Positions 34,785 through 47,300 of a DNA stretch of 64,000 nucleotides are shown piece by piece. The position numbers and the translations under genes were made by a program. The stretch is from contig NW_024882803.1 in the NCBI RefSeq assembly GCF_019059575.1, forward strand, positions 62,001 to 126,000. The letters run 5' to 3'. The notes beneath the pieces are model-generated. The model searched no databases and was not told the origin of the DNA. It saw nothing but the letters and a program-made list of their open reading frames with translations. Source of the stretch: Amphibalanus amphitrite (lineage: Eukaryota > Arthropoda > Thecostraca > Balanomorpha > Balanidae). How positions within the stretch are numbered: position 1 is the first letter of the stretch; each line of letters opens with the position of its first letter.

Positions 34785-35183
34785 CTACAGCACGCTGTCG
34801 ACGGTGGCAGGGGGCGCTGCGGCCGCCTCCGTCGCCGCCGCCGCCTCCGACGGGTTGTAGTTGGCCTTTCTGCGCCGCAGTACCGTGGACAGGGAGGTGC
34901 CCTCAGCCAGCAGCAGGTGCGGCGGGTGTTTGCTCTTGTACTCGTCCCACTCGCGGCGGTGCTCGGGCAGCGCCGGCCCCCAGTCGTCCGTGGGCCTGCA
35001 GCACTTTTGCAGCCGCTCGCTCAGAGAGCCCGGTGTCACGGCCAGCAGGTAGATGGCGTACCCGGGCATCAGGAGCAGAGAGACGAGCGCAGAGAGCCAG
35101 CCGACGCCCTGTGCCCACGGCGGGAAGTCCACACCCCGGTAGCTGACCGGAGTGTTGAACACCATCGTCGTGACGAAAATAAG
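34785..35183 (-). CDS. SLC6 exon 13 (TM12, C-terminal tail, stop)
   Basis: Acceptor CGACAG after a very long CT-rich tract. It encodes [23 protein letters not shown] split across TM12, then a roughly 85-residue cytosolic tail with DWGP, an Ala-rich stretch and the terminal DSVL before the stop. The tail length is ordinary for the family. I found no convincing AATAAA within 400 bases downstream, so the 3' end of the transcript is not set. Confidence 0.94.
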   Translation of the reverse strand, partial: LIFVTTMVFNTPVSYRGVDFPPWAQGVGWLSALVSLLLMPGYAIYLLAVTPGSLSERLQKCCRPTDDWGPALPEHRREWDEYKSKHPPHLLLAEGTSLSTVLRRRKANYNPSEAAAATEAAAAPPATVDSVL

Positions 35184-35243
35184 CTGTCGGTGAAAACGAG
35201 AGGGAGATGAGCGACAGAAGAGCGTGAGGAGAGAGAGTGAGTA

Positions 35244-35328
<85 letters not shown>

Positions 35329-38300
35329 GAGACAGATACAGAGACAGAGTGAGTGAGTGAGTGAGTGAGTGAGAGACTGGCGCGTGATGGGAGAAAGACG
35401 AAGGTGCAAGAGATATAAAGTGAGAAGTGCAGGAAGTAAGAATGTGAGGCGAGGGTGAGATGGGCGCGGAATGGGCGGAGTGAGATGAGCTAGAGAGACG
35501 AAAGTGAGCCGTAATGGTGTGATATGAATGTGAGACAACGACGAAAGTGAAACAAGGTTAAGGAGCGTCAAAGACGATAGTCAGAATGCGAAGCGAACCG
35601 ACGTTGAAAGAGATGAGAAGAAAAAAAAAACAGAAAAGGAGTTTTACGGAAGTCCACAATCATTAACAAAACGCACGAAACAGCGATCAAAGGATTGGTC
35701 ACACAATCATTTCTATGATAGAGACGACGTTCAATAAACAATTTTTTACACGGAACGCGACCCGGCACTTGCGCAGTAACAACGGCCTCGTTGTGAATGG
35801 TGTGCTGTCTCTCTGGACTTTGTTTAGCATCAGCATCAATGTAGTAGCTGCGTTCCTACGCTACGATACCATGATTAATATCATACTCTTTTGAGTGCAC
35901 TCAGCTGTTCCCAAACACTGGGACCATGTAGCACGTCATCACATTGCCCCAAAGTGTCAAGTCTCATAAAATGACCAATAAATAGACATCGGCATACTAA
36001 GAAACCGACGCAGCATGATATAACGTCGAAGTGCTGTGGGTCAAATGGTGACACCATTACCAATACGGTCATTCCGAACGAATACATAAATAAAGAGCTG
36101 TTGTATTGTAAGCCACAAAGAACTAGCACGTGTGAATGTATATTTTCTTACCACGAGCACTATCGGTGTGACGAAGTTCCAGCACAGCCGCCACCAGAAG
36201 CCTACGGGCTTCTGTACCATGAACTCCACGTCTCGGCACAATTTTCCCGAGCCTGCACGTGAAGAAGTAAACGGGTCACTGGGCCACTGCGTTGGGGCGT
36301 ATCAGCAAAACAGCGTGGGGTTCCGGGTTTTAGCATCACCGACTCGATTAAAAAATGTGGGACGTAGCAGTCACAATAAAAGCGTTTTGCTCCGAAAGCT
36401 ATGTTTTGTGAGTTCAGTTTCGGCGTCCAATTGTGTGTTACAGTCGCTTGTTTGTTTTCCTTGGATCTATTTATTTCCTTTAATATCTAATATTGATTAT
36501 TTGCAAAACAATAAGAAAAAGGGCATGAGTGTGGATAGGAACAGCTAGATAGTCATCATTTAATGATGTACGGTAAACGTATGACGGAAATACTTCGCTG
36601 CATCCTCAGTCACAATGCACATGAATGTTGCGCATACTGTGCAAAATAAAACTACAATGCCTCAACTTGCAACGTCACTGTAGCCACTACGTTACAAGGT
36701 CCCCGCCTAAATGACGCAGCATTCAATGGCACAGGCCGTGTCGTCGCTGTGTGTGCGGCGGCTTTCATGTGCGAATGGCTGACATTGGGCCTCAGCATGA
36801 CAAGAAACACTGGGATCATAGCCCGTCTCACGTCTCTGGCACCATGGGGCTTTGTTTACACCTCGCCTCACTCGAGAGGAACATGGTATGCGATTGTGAC
36901 TTTTGTTTAAACAGTGTGTTTAGTGGTTTCACTCCCAGCCCTGACTTGTGAGAGGCACATTTAAAGGTGCCCAACCACTTAAACATTTTTTTTTTTGTGT
37001 GTAAACTTTAGCATATCAATCGAAATAATAATAAAACGAAAACCGGTTAGATATCGCGATTCGCGTATAACGATAAATATGAATATAAACAGCAACAAAT
37101 ACGTTCCATGAAACATTTACACATCAGTTGAGTTACACCTCAAAGGAAGCCCACGTAAGCAGGTAAAATTGGCAAAAACGATGTTATTGTTAAAGGCAAT
37201 GTGTTTGCTTACCGTAGATCCAGCAGAATGCCAGGCACTCGCAGATGCAGACCAGAATCACAGACATACTGGCGCAATACCAATCGAGAATTTGAAGAAC
37301 GTACATTCCACCCTGAAAATAGAGGGGAGTTAGATAGTGGTTGAGAGAAAAAAAATGGAGATGGAAGGAAAAGAGAGTGAGTAGTAAAGGAGAAAAAATA
37401 TAGAATTAGGAACTGAACTGATAAGGATGCTGTAGAACCAAAAGGCTCATATCAACACGCCCTAGGTATCTGTCGAAATGCACGTTTGAGTCGAGACATC
37501 ATACAGTACTAACTCGCAATTCAGCGCAAAACAACGGTGACACACTATAATTCTAACGTAATTACAATCCAGATCACAGCTACAGCTCAACAGTTGAATG
37601 AGAAAAACATTCATTGAGTATGTCAATGAAGACCACCACCCATTGGTCTCTAACCTGGGTCACACAGGCCAGTGAGATGAGACCCATGCAGACGCATAGT
37701 CCAAGTGTGATGATCGACTTGCGCTTCCTGTACTGAGGGAACTCGTCCAGCAGCGCCGACACCACGGTCTCAATTTGCACGAATTCGCTGTCGATGCCTA
37801 GCAGGAACAGCATGAAGAAGAAGAGCACGGCCCAGAACGGCGCGGCCGGCAGCAGCGCCAACGCCTCCGGGTACGTGACGAACGCCAGGCTGGGGCCTGC
37901 CGGACGCACCGGCGAGCGACCAGTCAGCTCGGCCGGACGGTGCAGCAAGCTACATAAGCAAGCTACATAAGCAAGTGTATAAGCCAAAAAGCGTCGCCAG
38001 TTTCTACCGTCCTTGGGATTTGGGATAGCCCGTTTAGCAGAACGTTGTTATACTCGAGAAGCGACAGTTACCCGGGCAGAGCCAAGAGCAGATCATCTGA
38101 TACAAGTTCAAAGTCATGAGTGTACAATTAATCCACTTGTTGGGAACAGAACGTTCCCTCGCTTGAGGTCTTAGTTTGTCTCACCTCCAGTTGCCACCTT
38201 CTCAATGGGGACACCGGTCTGGTGGGACATGAATCCAAGTACAGAGAACACCACGAAGCCGGCGAAAAAGCTGGTAAAGCAGTTCAGCACAGGAACCACG

Positions 38301-41300
38301 ATTGCATCACTGGAACACAGAGAAAGCGATATTCATTGTTGCGTTTTTATTCTTGGGCAGTTGAAGCTCAAACAACACGATACTCCGACGGGATTTTGCC
38401 CAACTAAAACATGGCCGGGCTTTCTTCACAGGGTGTAAACAAAAGCTTGGTAATGATTGGAATCAATATTAGTTTAGTAGGAACCCTCCCCCCCCCCCCA
38501 CACACAACAAAAAACGGAATAGCGCCTTGAACGTCCTCCCCCATCTCGCCTTGAAAGCGGTCGCAAAGCAAATGCGAGCTAAGAAATCCAAAGTGAGATG
38601 CTGACTGCTGTACCGCAATACACGACAGTACGACGGCACAGACGAATTCGTTGGAACTGGAGACTGCAATTGGTAAGAGATAGGCAACACGGTAGAAATG
38701 TATCTCTTGGACAAAAAGTGCCAGAGAAAGGTAACTCCGGAGAAAGGTATCGTAGTTACTAATTAAATACCGGAATATGTGTTCCATAGACCTACAGAGG
38801 TCTATGTGTGTTCCTATCCTTAGCTTAGTAATCAAAGTGATTCATTATTTTTGCCGACAAGAATGTCTCTCGGAAGACGCAGGCTGATCTATATCAAACT
38901 AAATTACGCTGTAAAAGTAATACGTCGAATTTCCTTCCCTTTGAAATTGCAATATCTAAGCGTTCAGTGGTTGATAACATCTGTAGCATTTAAATGAAAG
39001 TGGTGTATGAATGATTCAACAATGACCCATGTAACCTAACCATTTGAGCTAGAAATGATCGCCACGTCCACGTGTGTGGTCAAACGATCAATAACTCACA
39101 ACTTGGCGTCGTTCCTGAAGCGATTGAATGAGGACATCATGATGAGGCCTCCCCAGCCGGGGCCGAGCGAGTAGAAGATCTGGACGGCGGCGTCAGCCCA
39201 CACCTGCAGAACCGAAAGATCATTGGCGTCAAAGAATTCGAAGACTTTCCTACACAGCTGCACCAAATGCGATTCAACTTTACTAAGCGGTCGTGCTGCA
39301 TTAGCATTCTGGTTGTTGAAATCAAATCAGGACAATGAACTGAGAGAGCGACCTCGCGTACCTTGAACTCGCCGAGCTTGCTGAAGTTGGGCGTCAGGTA
39401 GAAAAGGATGCCGTCCACGGCTCCGGGCAGGGTGACGCCGCGCACGAACAGCACGAACAGCATGACGAACGGGAAGGTGGCTGTAAAGTAGACCACCTGG
39501 CGACAGAAGGCGACTCTGCTTCAGACGGCTCGACTTATACCTGATGTAATGTACAGTCCACAGCAGAAGTAATGTGGGGTTTCAGTCATGGGTATGTTCT
39601 GCTTCTGAAGCTTAGGAACGATTAGCCAGACTACAATGAAACTTTGAATGTAGCTTATATGTATCATCACCCTTGCAGCTGCAACTTTAGCTATTGACAT
39701 CTTCTTTTCGATCACTCCGCATTAAACAATCGCCAGTCAAAGCCAACCGTTGAGATTGGTAAAACCCTACATTACTTTAGCGGTGGCCTGTACATATGTT
39801 AGGGTATGGGCGTACAGGCAGCATGTCTTTTAAAAAATATATTTCAAAGCACATCACATATTCACGAATTTAAACAGCTATCACACGTCGTGCGCGATAC
39901 GGAATGTGTCTGTTGCTATGCACACGAAAACAGTAGACAGGCCGAGCTCCCTTTATGCTCATATAATATTTTGCAGGCACGCCGCCCTCAATCGATGGTT
40001 GGCGGGCCACACACAAGGTCTGGGCAGGACCACTAACACAAATGGAGGCGGTCGATACACCCACTGGGCGAAGGCGACGATTCGGATTCATCGCTCATCA
40101 GACCACGTAAATGTCCACGAATATGAATGCACCCACGGACTAACGGTCAACCAGCACGGCCACACATATTCATACACTAGGGCTAGGCAATGAACGCTAG
40201 CATTCCACAGCCACGAGCAAAAATGGAATGAAACCAAGTTATATAGTGGATTATTGTGGTTGGCTTTATAATGCGAGAGTAAGGAATGCTACCTGAAACG
40301 TGTTACCTTCGCACACTTGCTAAAACAATCTAATGACAACTTGCAAAAAAAAATAGACAATGATAATCCATTAATAACTCTAGCGGTACGATGAATTCAC
40401 GGCCAATGTAACCGATAGCCGCTTATCGTCCTATGATACGAGTATCTGCAAGATCATTCAAGCAATTAAATGTTAACTTTCTTATCGATTTAGCATTATC
40501 CATTTTAACGGAGGCTCACTTTTCCGACGAGTTTGACGCCGCGGAAGATGCAGAAGTAGACAATGACCCAGGCGATGCACGAGCAAAGCGCCAGCTGCCA
40601 GACGACAGTGCCCTGATCCTCCACTGAATCGGTAATCTGCAGCATGAAGTTGCTGAAAAGAACCCGTGATCAGACAGTCGTGAGCGAAAATTGTGAGTGC
40701 AATCACTTGCAGTGATTGACATGTTTCTCTGTGTACTGTGGGCGAGTATCTACAGCTTCGACTGGAATTCATCCGCGCCAATGGACCAGGAATGACGGTG
40801 CATGGTAGCTACTTCATGCAGAAGATCAGGAAAAAGGGTCTTACCTATACATGCAAACAAGTCTCATTTTCAGTTTGTCAAGACTCCCAGCGCAGAGGCA
40901 AGTACCTATTTATCCATCAATTTAACATCGACTGACTGAAAAGATCAATGGGTGCAGGCTGCAAGGGATTGATTTTTTGCTCCCCGCTCCCCACGAAACA
41001 TGCCAGGCGAAGTCCTTTATCAATTTCTGCACCCAAGTGGCATTTCTGCTGTTTGGTATTGCTATTTGCTAACCATCGGTCATTTTCCGCACCGCCTCCC
41101 GCCGACTACACCGGTTGACTGGGTTCATGTCCGAGCCTAATAGATGTCGACTGGGTTCGCAAACCCCACCGGTCTAGCGGCCGATTTCGCCCTCCAGACA
41201 CGCGCCTGGCATGCGTCCATGAACCCTGGCTGAGGTATGCATTTACAACTTCACACGAGCTATCGGCTACCGGCCAAAATTTAGTGAAAACAGCCAGTTC

Positions 41301-44300
41301 TCCCCGGGCGCCTATATCTGTTCATGGGTAAGGTTGTGCCAAAATAAACTGAGTGAACACCCCCCCCCCCCCAACGTTCGGTAGTTCAAGACGGTGGGGA
41401 GGGGGAGCGTTGGATGGGGTGGGGGTAGGGGGTGAAGGGTCCGCCGACCACGTCAGCTGGTAATTTTCCACAGCTCGATCGGTCTGCTGGCTGTAAGCAC
41501 AAACGAGGCCCAGCCCTGCACCGTCGGCAATCAATGACCTCTAGTTACACGAGGCTAGACGTCCGTCTTGATGTGACACTAAATAATATACCCACGTGAT
41601 AACATCTATCATCAATGCCGTTTTGGCTGGTAGATAGAATTACTTTCAGAACTTTCAAAGTCTTTCTGGTGTATAAGCTGCTCTACATTTATTGCAAAGT
41701 TGCACTTGCTTTCAATACTATGATTAGGTATTGATTTGTTCGGACTTCGGTATTCGGTTTGCGATTCGTTCCACATGTGTAATTGACATTATTGGGTAAT
41801 GCAAGGTAAGAACGAAACATTCCTAAACAAAGCAAAACGTACGTACTGTTCAGTGTTCATTCTGCATTCTTCAGCTCTTATGTGCATTTTCCGTTCAGAA
41901 AACAGTACACATTGCGGATTGCACATAGTGGGTACTCACTGGAAGAACTCGTCGGTGGGTGTATTCTTGACGGTCCCATTGTCGACCGCCCCGCGACTGG
42001 TAGTGTTCGACTCGAACCCGCGGAGCTGTCAACAGATGAAATGGAGCGTCGAAAGATACTTCTATAGATATGGAGCGGATCATCGGCGTCAACGGAAGGG
42101 TGGTGGGAGATGCGACAAATTAGTGCCTGGTGTAGGGCTCATGGTATGTTGTCGCTAGCTCTCGTCACTCGCAATTTTCCTGGTACTGTATCACTTAGGC
42201 AATAGGAGCTTGTTCGTATACATTATTATTGACCTATTATTGACCCATTATTATTGCCGAAAACAAAGCTACGCTTTTCCGAAATGTTGTTGTTAAATCA
42301 TTTATTTATTTGTTTATTTGTTCTGCATTTGACAGACTATCAGTTTTTTCCATAACAGGGCAGTGTGGGAGCGTTGAGTACTACTCGCCTCGTCATTTTA
42401 CCCCTATTGGTCTAAAATGTTTCACAAAAACGAATAATAGGAATAGGGCCGACACATATCAAGCTAGTTGTGATAGCTATATTCAAAGAAATATGCATTA
42501 AACAATTAAGTATATATGGTCATGGAACGTAGACGTAAATCTTACCAGTAAAACGCCTTTTGGGCGACCAACGGAGCGAGCGAGAGGATGGGCCTTGCAC
42601 GTGCGAAATTGCGAGGGGGTACCTCCAACTAACTTGTGCACTGCACCCTACTAACCGGTCTTTAGCGATGTGCCAAATTTCAGCGCAATCGGCCTAGCCG
42701 TTCTCGAGATCTGGAAGCGGCACACTGCACGTGCGCACGTGCAAGCGGGGTCCAAACTGACTTTTGCACGGCACCCTACTAACTGGTCCCCAACCGTGTA
42801 CCAAATTTGAGCACAATCGGCCCAGCCGTTCTCGAGATCTGGGAGCGCCCCCTGCACGTGCGCACGTGCTGTAGCACCCCAACCTTAACACATGCAGATG
42901 ATTTATCTGATGGAGACCTAACTGTGTACCGAGTTTCAATTCAATCGGCCCAACCGTTGTGCCGTCATTGAGGTTGCAATTTTGGGGGTTCTTAAAAAAT
43001 GTCCAACTTTACCACGCGCCACGTGCGGTGGTTGGCAAGAACGCATGGTGGCCATCACACCACAGAACTTTTACGTCCAAGTGACATTCAGTAAAGAAGA
43101 CCGCTTGTCAATCGGATGTCCCGTTCCTAAGATATTAGCTTTTGAAGAGCGTCCCCACGGCCGGCCGGCCGGCCGGCCGGCCGGCCGCTCATACTCAGGA
43201 TTTTCCCTTAATTCAGTATGAGACTCCGCTCGCTTCGCTCGCTCCGTAATCACCAGTATAGCGCCTTTTGGGGCGACTAACGGAGCGAGCGAGAGGGTGA
43301 GCCTTGCACGTGCGAAATTTCGAGGGGGTACCTCCAACTGACTTGTGCACGGCACCCTACTAACCGGTCTCTAGCGATGTGCCAAATTTGAGCACAATCG
43401 GCCCAGCCGTTCTCGAGATCTGGAAGCGGCACCCTGCACGTGCGCACGTGCAAAATGGGTCCCAACTGAGTTGTGCACGGCACCCCACTAACTGGTCCCT
43501 AACCGTGGACCAAATTTGAGCGCCATCGGTCCAGCCGTTCTCGAGATCTGGAAACGACCCCTGCACGTGCGCACGTGCAGCAGCACTCCAACTCTGGCAC
43601 ATGGATATGCAGTGCCTAGTGGGTGCCTACCTACATGCCCACTTTCAGCGCAATCGGCCAAGTAGTTACCGAGATATTGCAACAATTACAAAACTGACAC
43701 CTCTTCGTTTTGCACGTGGCACGTGCATAAGGGGTCACCCACATGCATCGGGAATAGTCCAATACTTGGTAGAAGGAATGAAGCTACCCTACAAAAAAAC
43801 GTGTAAATCGGTCAAGTGGTTGTTGAGATATAAGCCTCGCAAAAGCGTCCGCACGGCCGGCCGCTCATACTCAGAAATTTCCGTTAATCTAAGGAAAGAC
43901 TACGCTCGCTTCGCTCGCTCCGTAACCAAATGATAGGGAATACATCTGAGGCTACTTTTTATGCACAAGACATAGGCAAAGGGACAGCAAAAATATAAAT
44001 GTGCTGCTAGCTAGTGACCTCATGCCCCGTTTCAAGTTTCCGAACTTATCGCTCTACCTTCTCCGCCACTGTGAGGCTGTTCCGTTCAATTGAGTTCCGG
44101 GCCATTCACGTCTCTCCCCTGAGGAAGCGGCCAATCGCGCTCTATTAGCCGCCCCGGCGGTTTAGAGCAGTCTGGGGTGCGTCCCAGACACAGATACGGT
44201 GCCCCCCCCCCAGGCGCCAGCCCCCCCCCCCCCGCGTGTCGGCGCATTGGCGGACTGGAGTGGTGCCAAGACGGAAACGATCCCGCCAATGGCAAGGTCA

Positions 44301-47300
44301 TGCGGGTTGGGGATGCAGGCAAATGATATACTTGCAATATAAGTCCATTCGCTTAGAATTTGACGACAGATCACAAATATAGTACCTACTTCTTATACCT
44401 ATTCCTGGCGCAACGGTACTCATATAGTTGGAACAAAATGAAGCATTGAAGCCGGAATAGAGACGCGTCCTCAGTCATATATTGATGATTTGGTCGGCAA
44501 AGCCGCAAACTTGGCACACTAGCTTAAGTTCTTATAAAAATTTACTGTCGGCGAACGTAACCGGCGTACATTGGGTTACCCTCACAGGGATACCCTGCAG
44601 CATGGCAGCATAAAAATACCACACCAGGCGAAAGACATTTTGATAGTAGGTATCTCCTCGGAACAAGCATGGCAACCATTCATGACGCTAACCAGAAATC
44701 AGTATCCCAAAAAAGTGACGTGTCCTCACCCCTGTTCTCCGGCTGGGTCATATCAAACAGCACACCACTCTGTGTGTTTTTAGAGCGACATGAATGCGCA
44801 CCCCTCGTAACAGCCGCGTCATCACGGCCGCGCCAGCTGCGCCGTAATTGCATCACAAAGCTGCGCCATAACTGTGATTGATTCCGATTACTAGCGTCTA
44901 CCTCCCTTCAAGTCAAGAGGTCTCTAAGGGGATAAACATGAAGATTAATGGTAGTGGCATTATTACTCATCACACGGTATATAGAGAACTAGGTAAAACC
45001 GGTTCGAAATTACAACACTAAGGTATTTTGACCACTATTTTCAGCTGACCTTTTAAGTCTAAAAAAGAGAACCAAGCAACAGATTTCAATGAGTTTTATA
45101 GTTTGTATATATATTTTTGATTTATGATCACAGAGCACGTCATGTATGAACCTGTGAAGCATTAACGAAAATAAATTGTTGGCTATCTCCGACATTTCAA
45201 AAATTATAAATCTTAAAATGCAAAGATTGTTCATGGACGAAATTAATTTTTCACAATCAAAAATAAAAATTGAAGGATAAAAAGTAATATCAGAGGCCGA
45301 CACTCTTTCATTGAATTTCGAAATTATTATGGTTCTGAGCTGTTCAGCCTACCGGACCTGCCAATGCTCCACCCTGAATTGTCGAGTAATTTCAGTGATG
45401 TGGGGCTTAAAATATGGTCAACAAATATCAAAATTGAAATATCTTTCAGATTATGTGTGTTTTGTTGGCTTTTAAACATTTGAAACTGTATTTAGTTGAT
45501 GTTGAAGACACAACCGCCATTGGTGTCCTTGGTCACCCTGTCCCACTAAATGTAATATTTTTTGAAAACAAGACCGAGTCGGCATCTAAATGAATCACTA
45601 AAATAATAAAAAATACTCACATTATAACATATCAAAATATCAAAGATCATCTAAATCGGGAAATTTGGCAATTGGCTTCCGAATATGAAACTTAGTTTTT
45701 TTAGAAACTGAACAGTCCTGAACAAAAACAACAATATTTGGTAAAACTGTCGGAGGTTGGCGTGCAAAAGGACTTTTTTGAAATCAAAATTCAATTTTCT
45801 TTCCAGATATGCATGTTTTATTGCAGTTTTGATGTTGTAAGCTACATTTTTCTGGTCTGGAATGTATTAGCGTCCTTCCTGCTAAAGGTCTCACTGTAAC
45901 ATTCAATAGAATATTACTAAAAAACAAGACCGAGTCGGCATCTATTGAAGTCACCATATTTAAGCAAATTAAATTCTCTATCTGATTAGATAATTTTTAA
46001 AACCAATATAAATCGGGAACTCGCAGAATTCGGTGTTGAACCCTGCGGGCCATGATTTACAGCCACAAGTTGCGTACTGTAAATGCTGCTAATATACGTT
46101 TGTCGCTAGCAGACGCACGACGTTGCATTCGATTGGCTAAGCGACGTTTTATTTGCTGACAGAGAACACTTTTTAGTTTCAACATGTTTTCTGACGTTTT
46201 TGTTGATATTAGTTTATGTTGATGGGAAACGGAAGTTAATGCATAGGTAATTTTAAAACCTGTTTTTTCATCGTGGGAGATTATCAGTGACCGGTTGGGT
46301 GATTTTGTGTTTTAGCTTCATATCTGTGATATTCAAATAGCTGGGAATTACTCAAGTTGGCCTCTAGAGCAGTGAGGTCTGAGACAAAAAGAACCATGAA
46401 AAAATGTATCAAGCAAGGCTATGTAAATTGTAAACCATATTAAGTATATTCTTCATTAATGATTATAAATGTTATTTATATACATTGTGATAAATGTTTT
46501 GTCTCACAGGGAAGACGTCTTGGTATCGGTTAAGCGAACATAGCATGAGCTGCCATTTGGGCGGGAATGCGAATTACCTACAACCTGATCTAAAGGACCA
46601 TGAAAAAATGTATCAAGCAAGGCTATGTAAATTGTAAACCATATTAAGTATATTCTTCATTAATGATTGTAAATCTTTTGTCTCACAGGGAAGACTTCTT
46701 GGTATCGGTTGGGCGAACATAGCACGAGCTGCCATTTGGGCGGGAATGCGTATTAACCTACAATCTTGAACCTGTTATTGGCTACGCGCCCTAATCCACG
46801 AAGAAGAAGAAAGAAGAAGCTTGTGCTACGTCTGCCTTATCGTTACCAACGTCTTAAGTGAAACACTTTCAGCAGTGCAGATGAGAAAAATTAATTGAGC
46901 AAATATAATGTCGTAGGTACATATCACATATAAACCAGGTTACCATCAACATGTCGGGTGTAACAGGCGGATTGCGCTGAAATTTCAGCACAGTGTCCAG
47001 AGTAATGGTGAAACTTCAGTTTTTTACATTAAAGATTATAAAGAAACACAATTTTGATGAAGAGTAACCAATGAACTTGAACAGTGAACACTAGAGTAAC
47101 TAATTCAACTATTTGTTGTTATGCAGACTGCCCGCCAGCGGACGGAGGCCAACCGACGGACGCCGGCTCAAAGGCCAACAGTGGCCCGCCCGCCGGCCGA
47201 CACCGGCCCGCCGGCCGACACCGGCCCGCCGGCCGACGGTGGCTCGTCGACCGACACCGGCCCGTCGGCCGACTACGGCCCTCCGGCTGATGGTGGCTCG

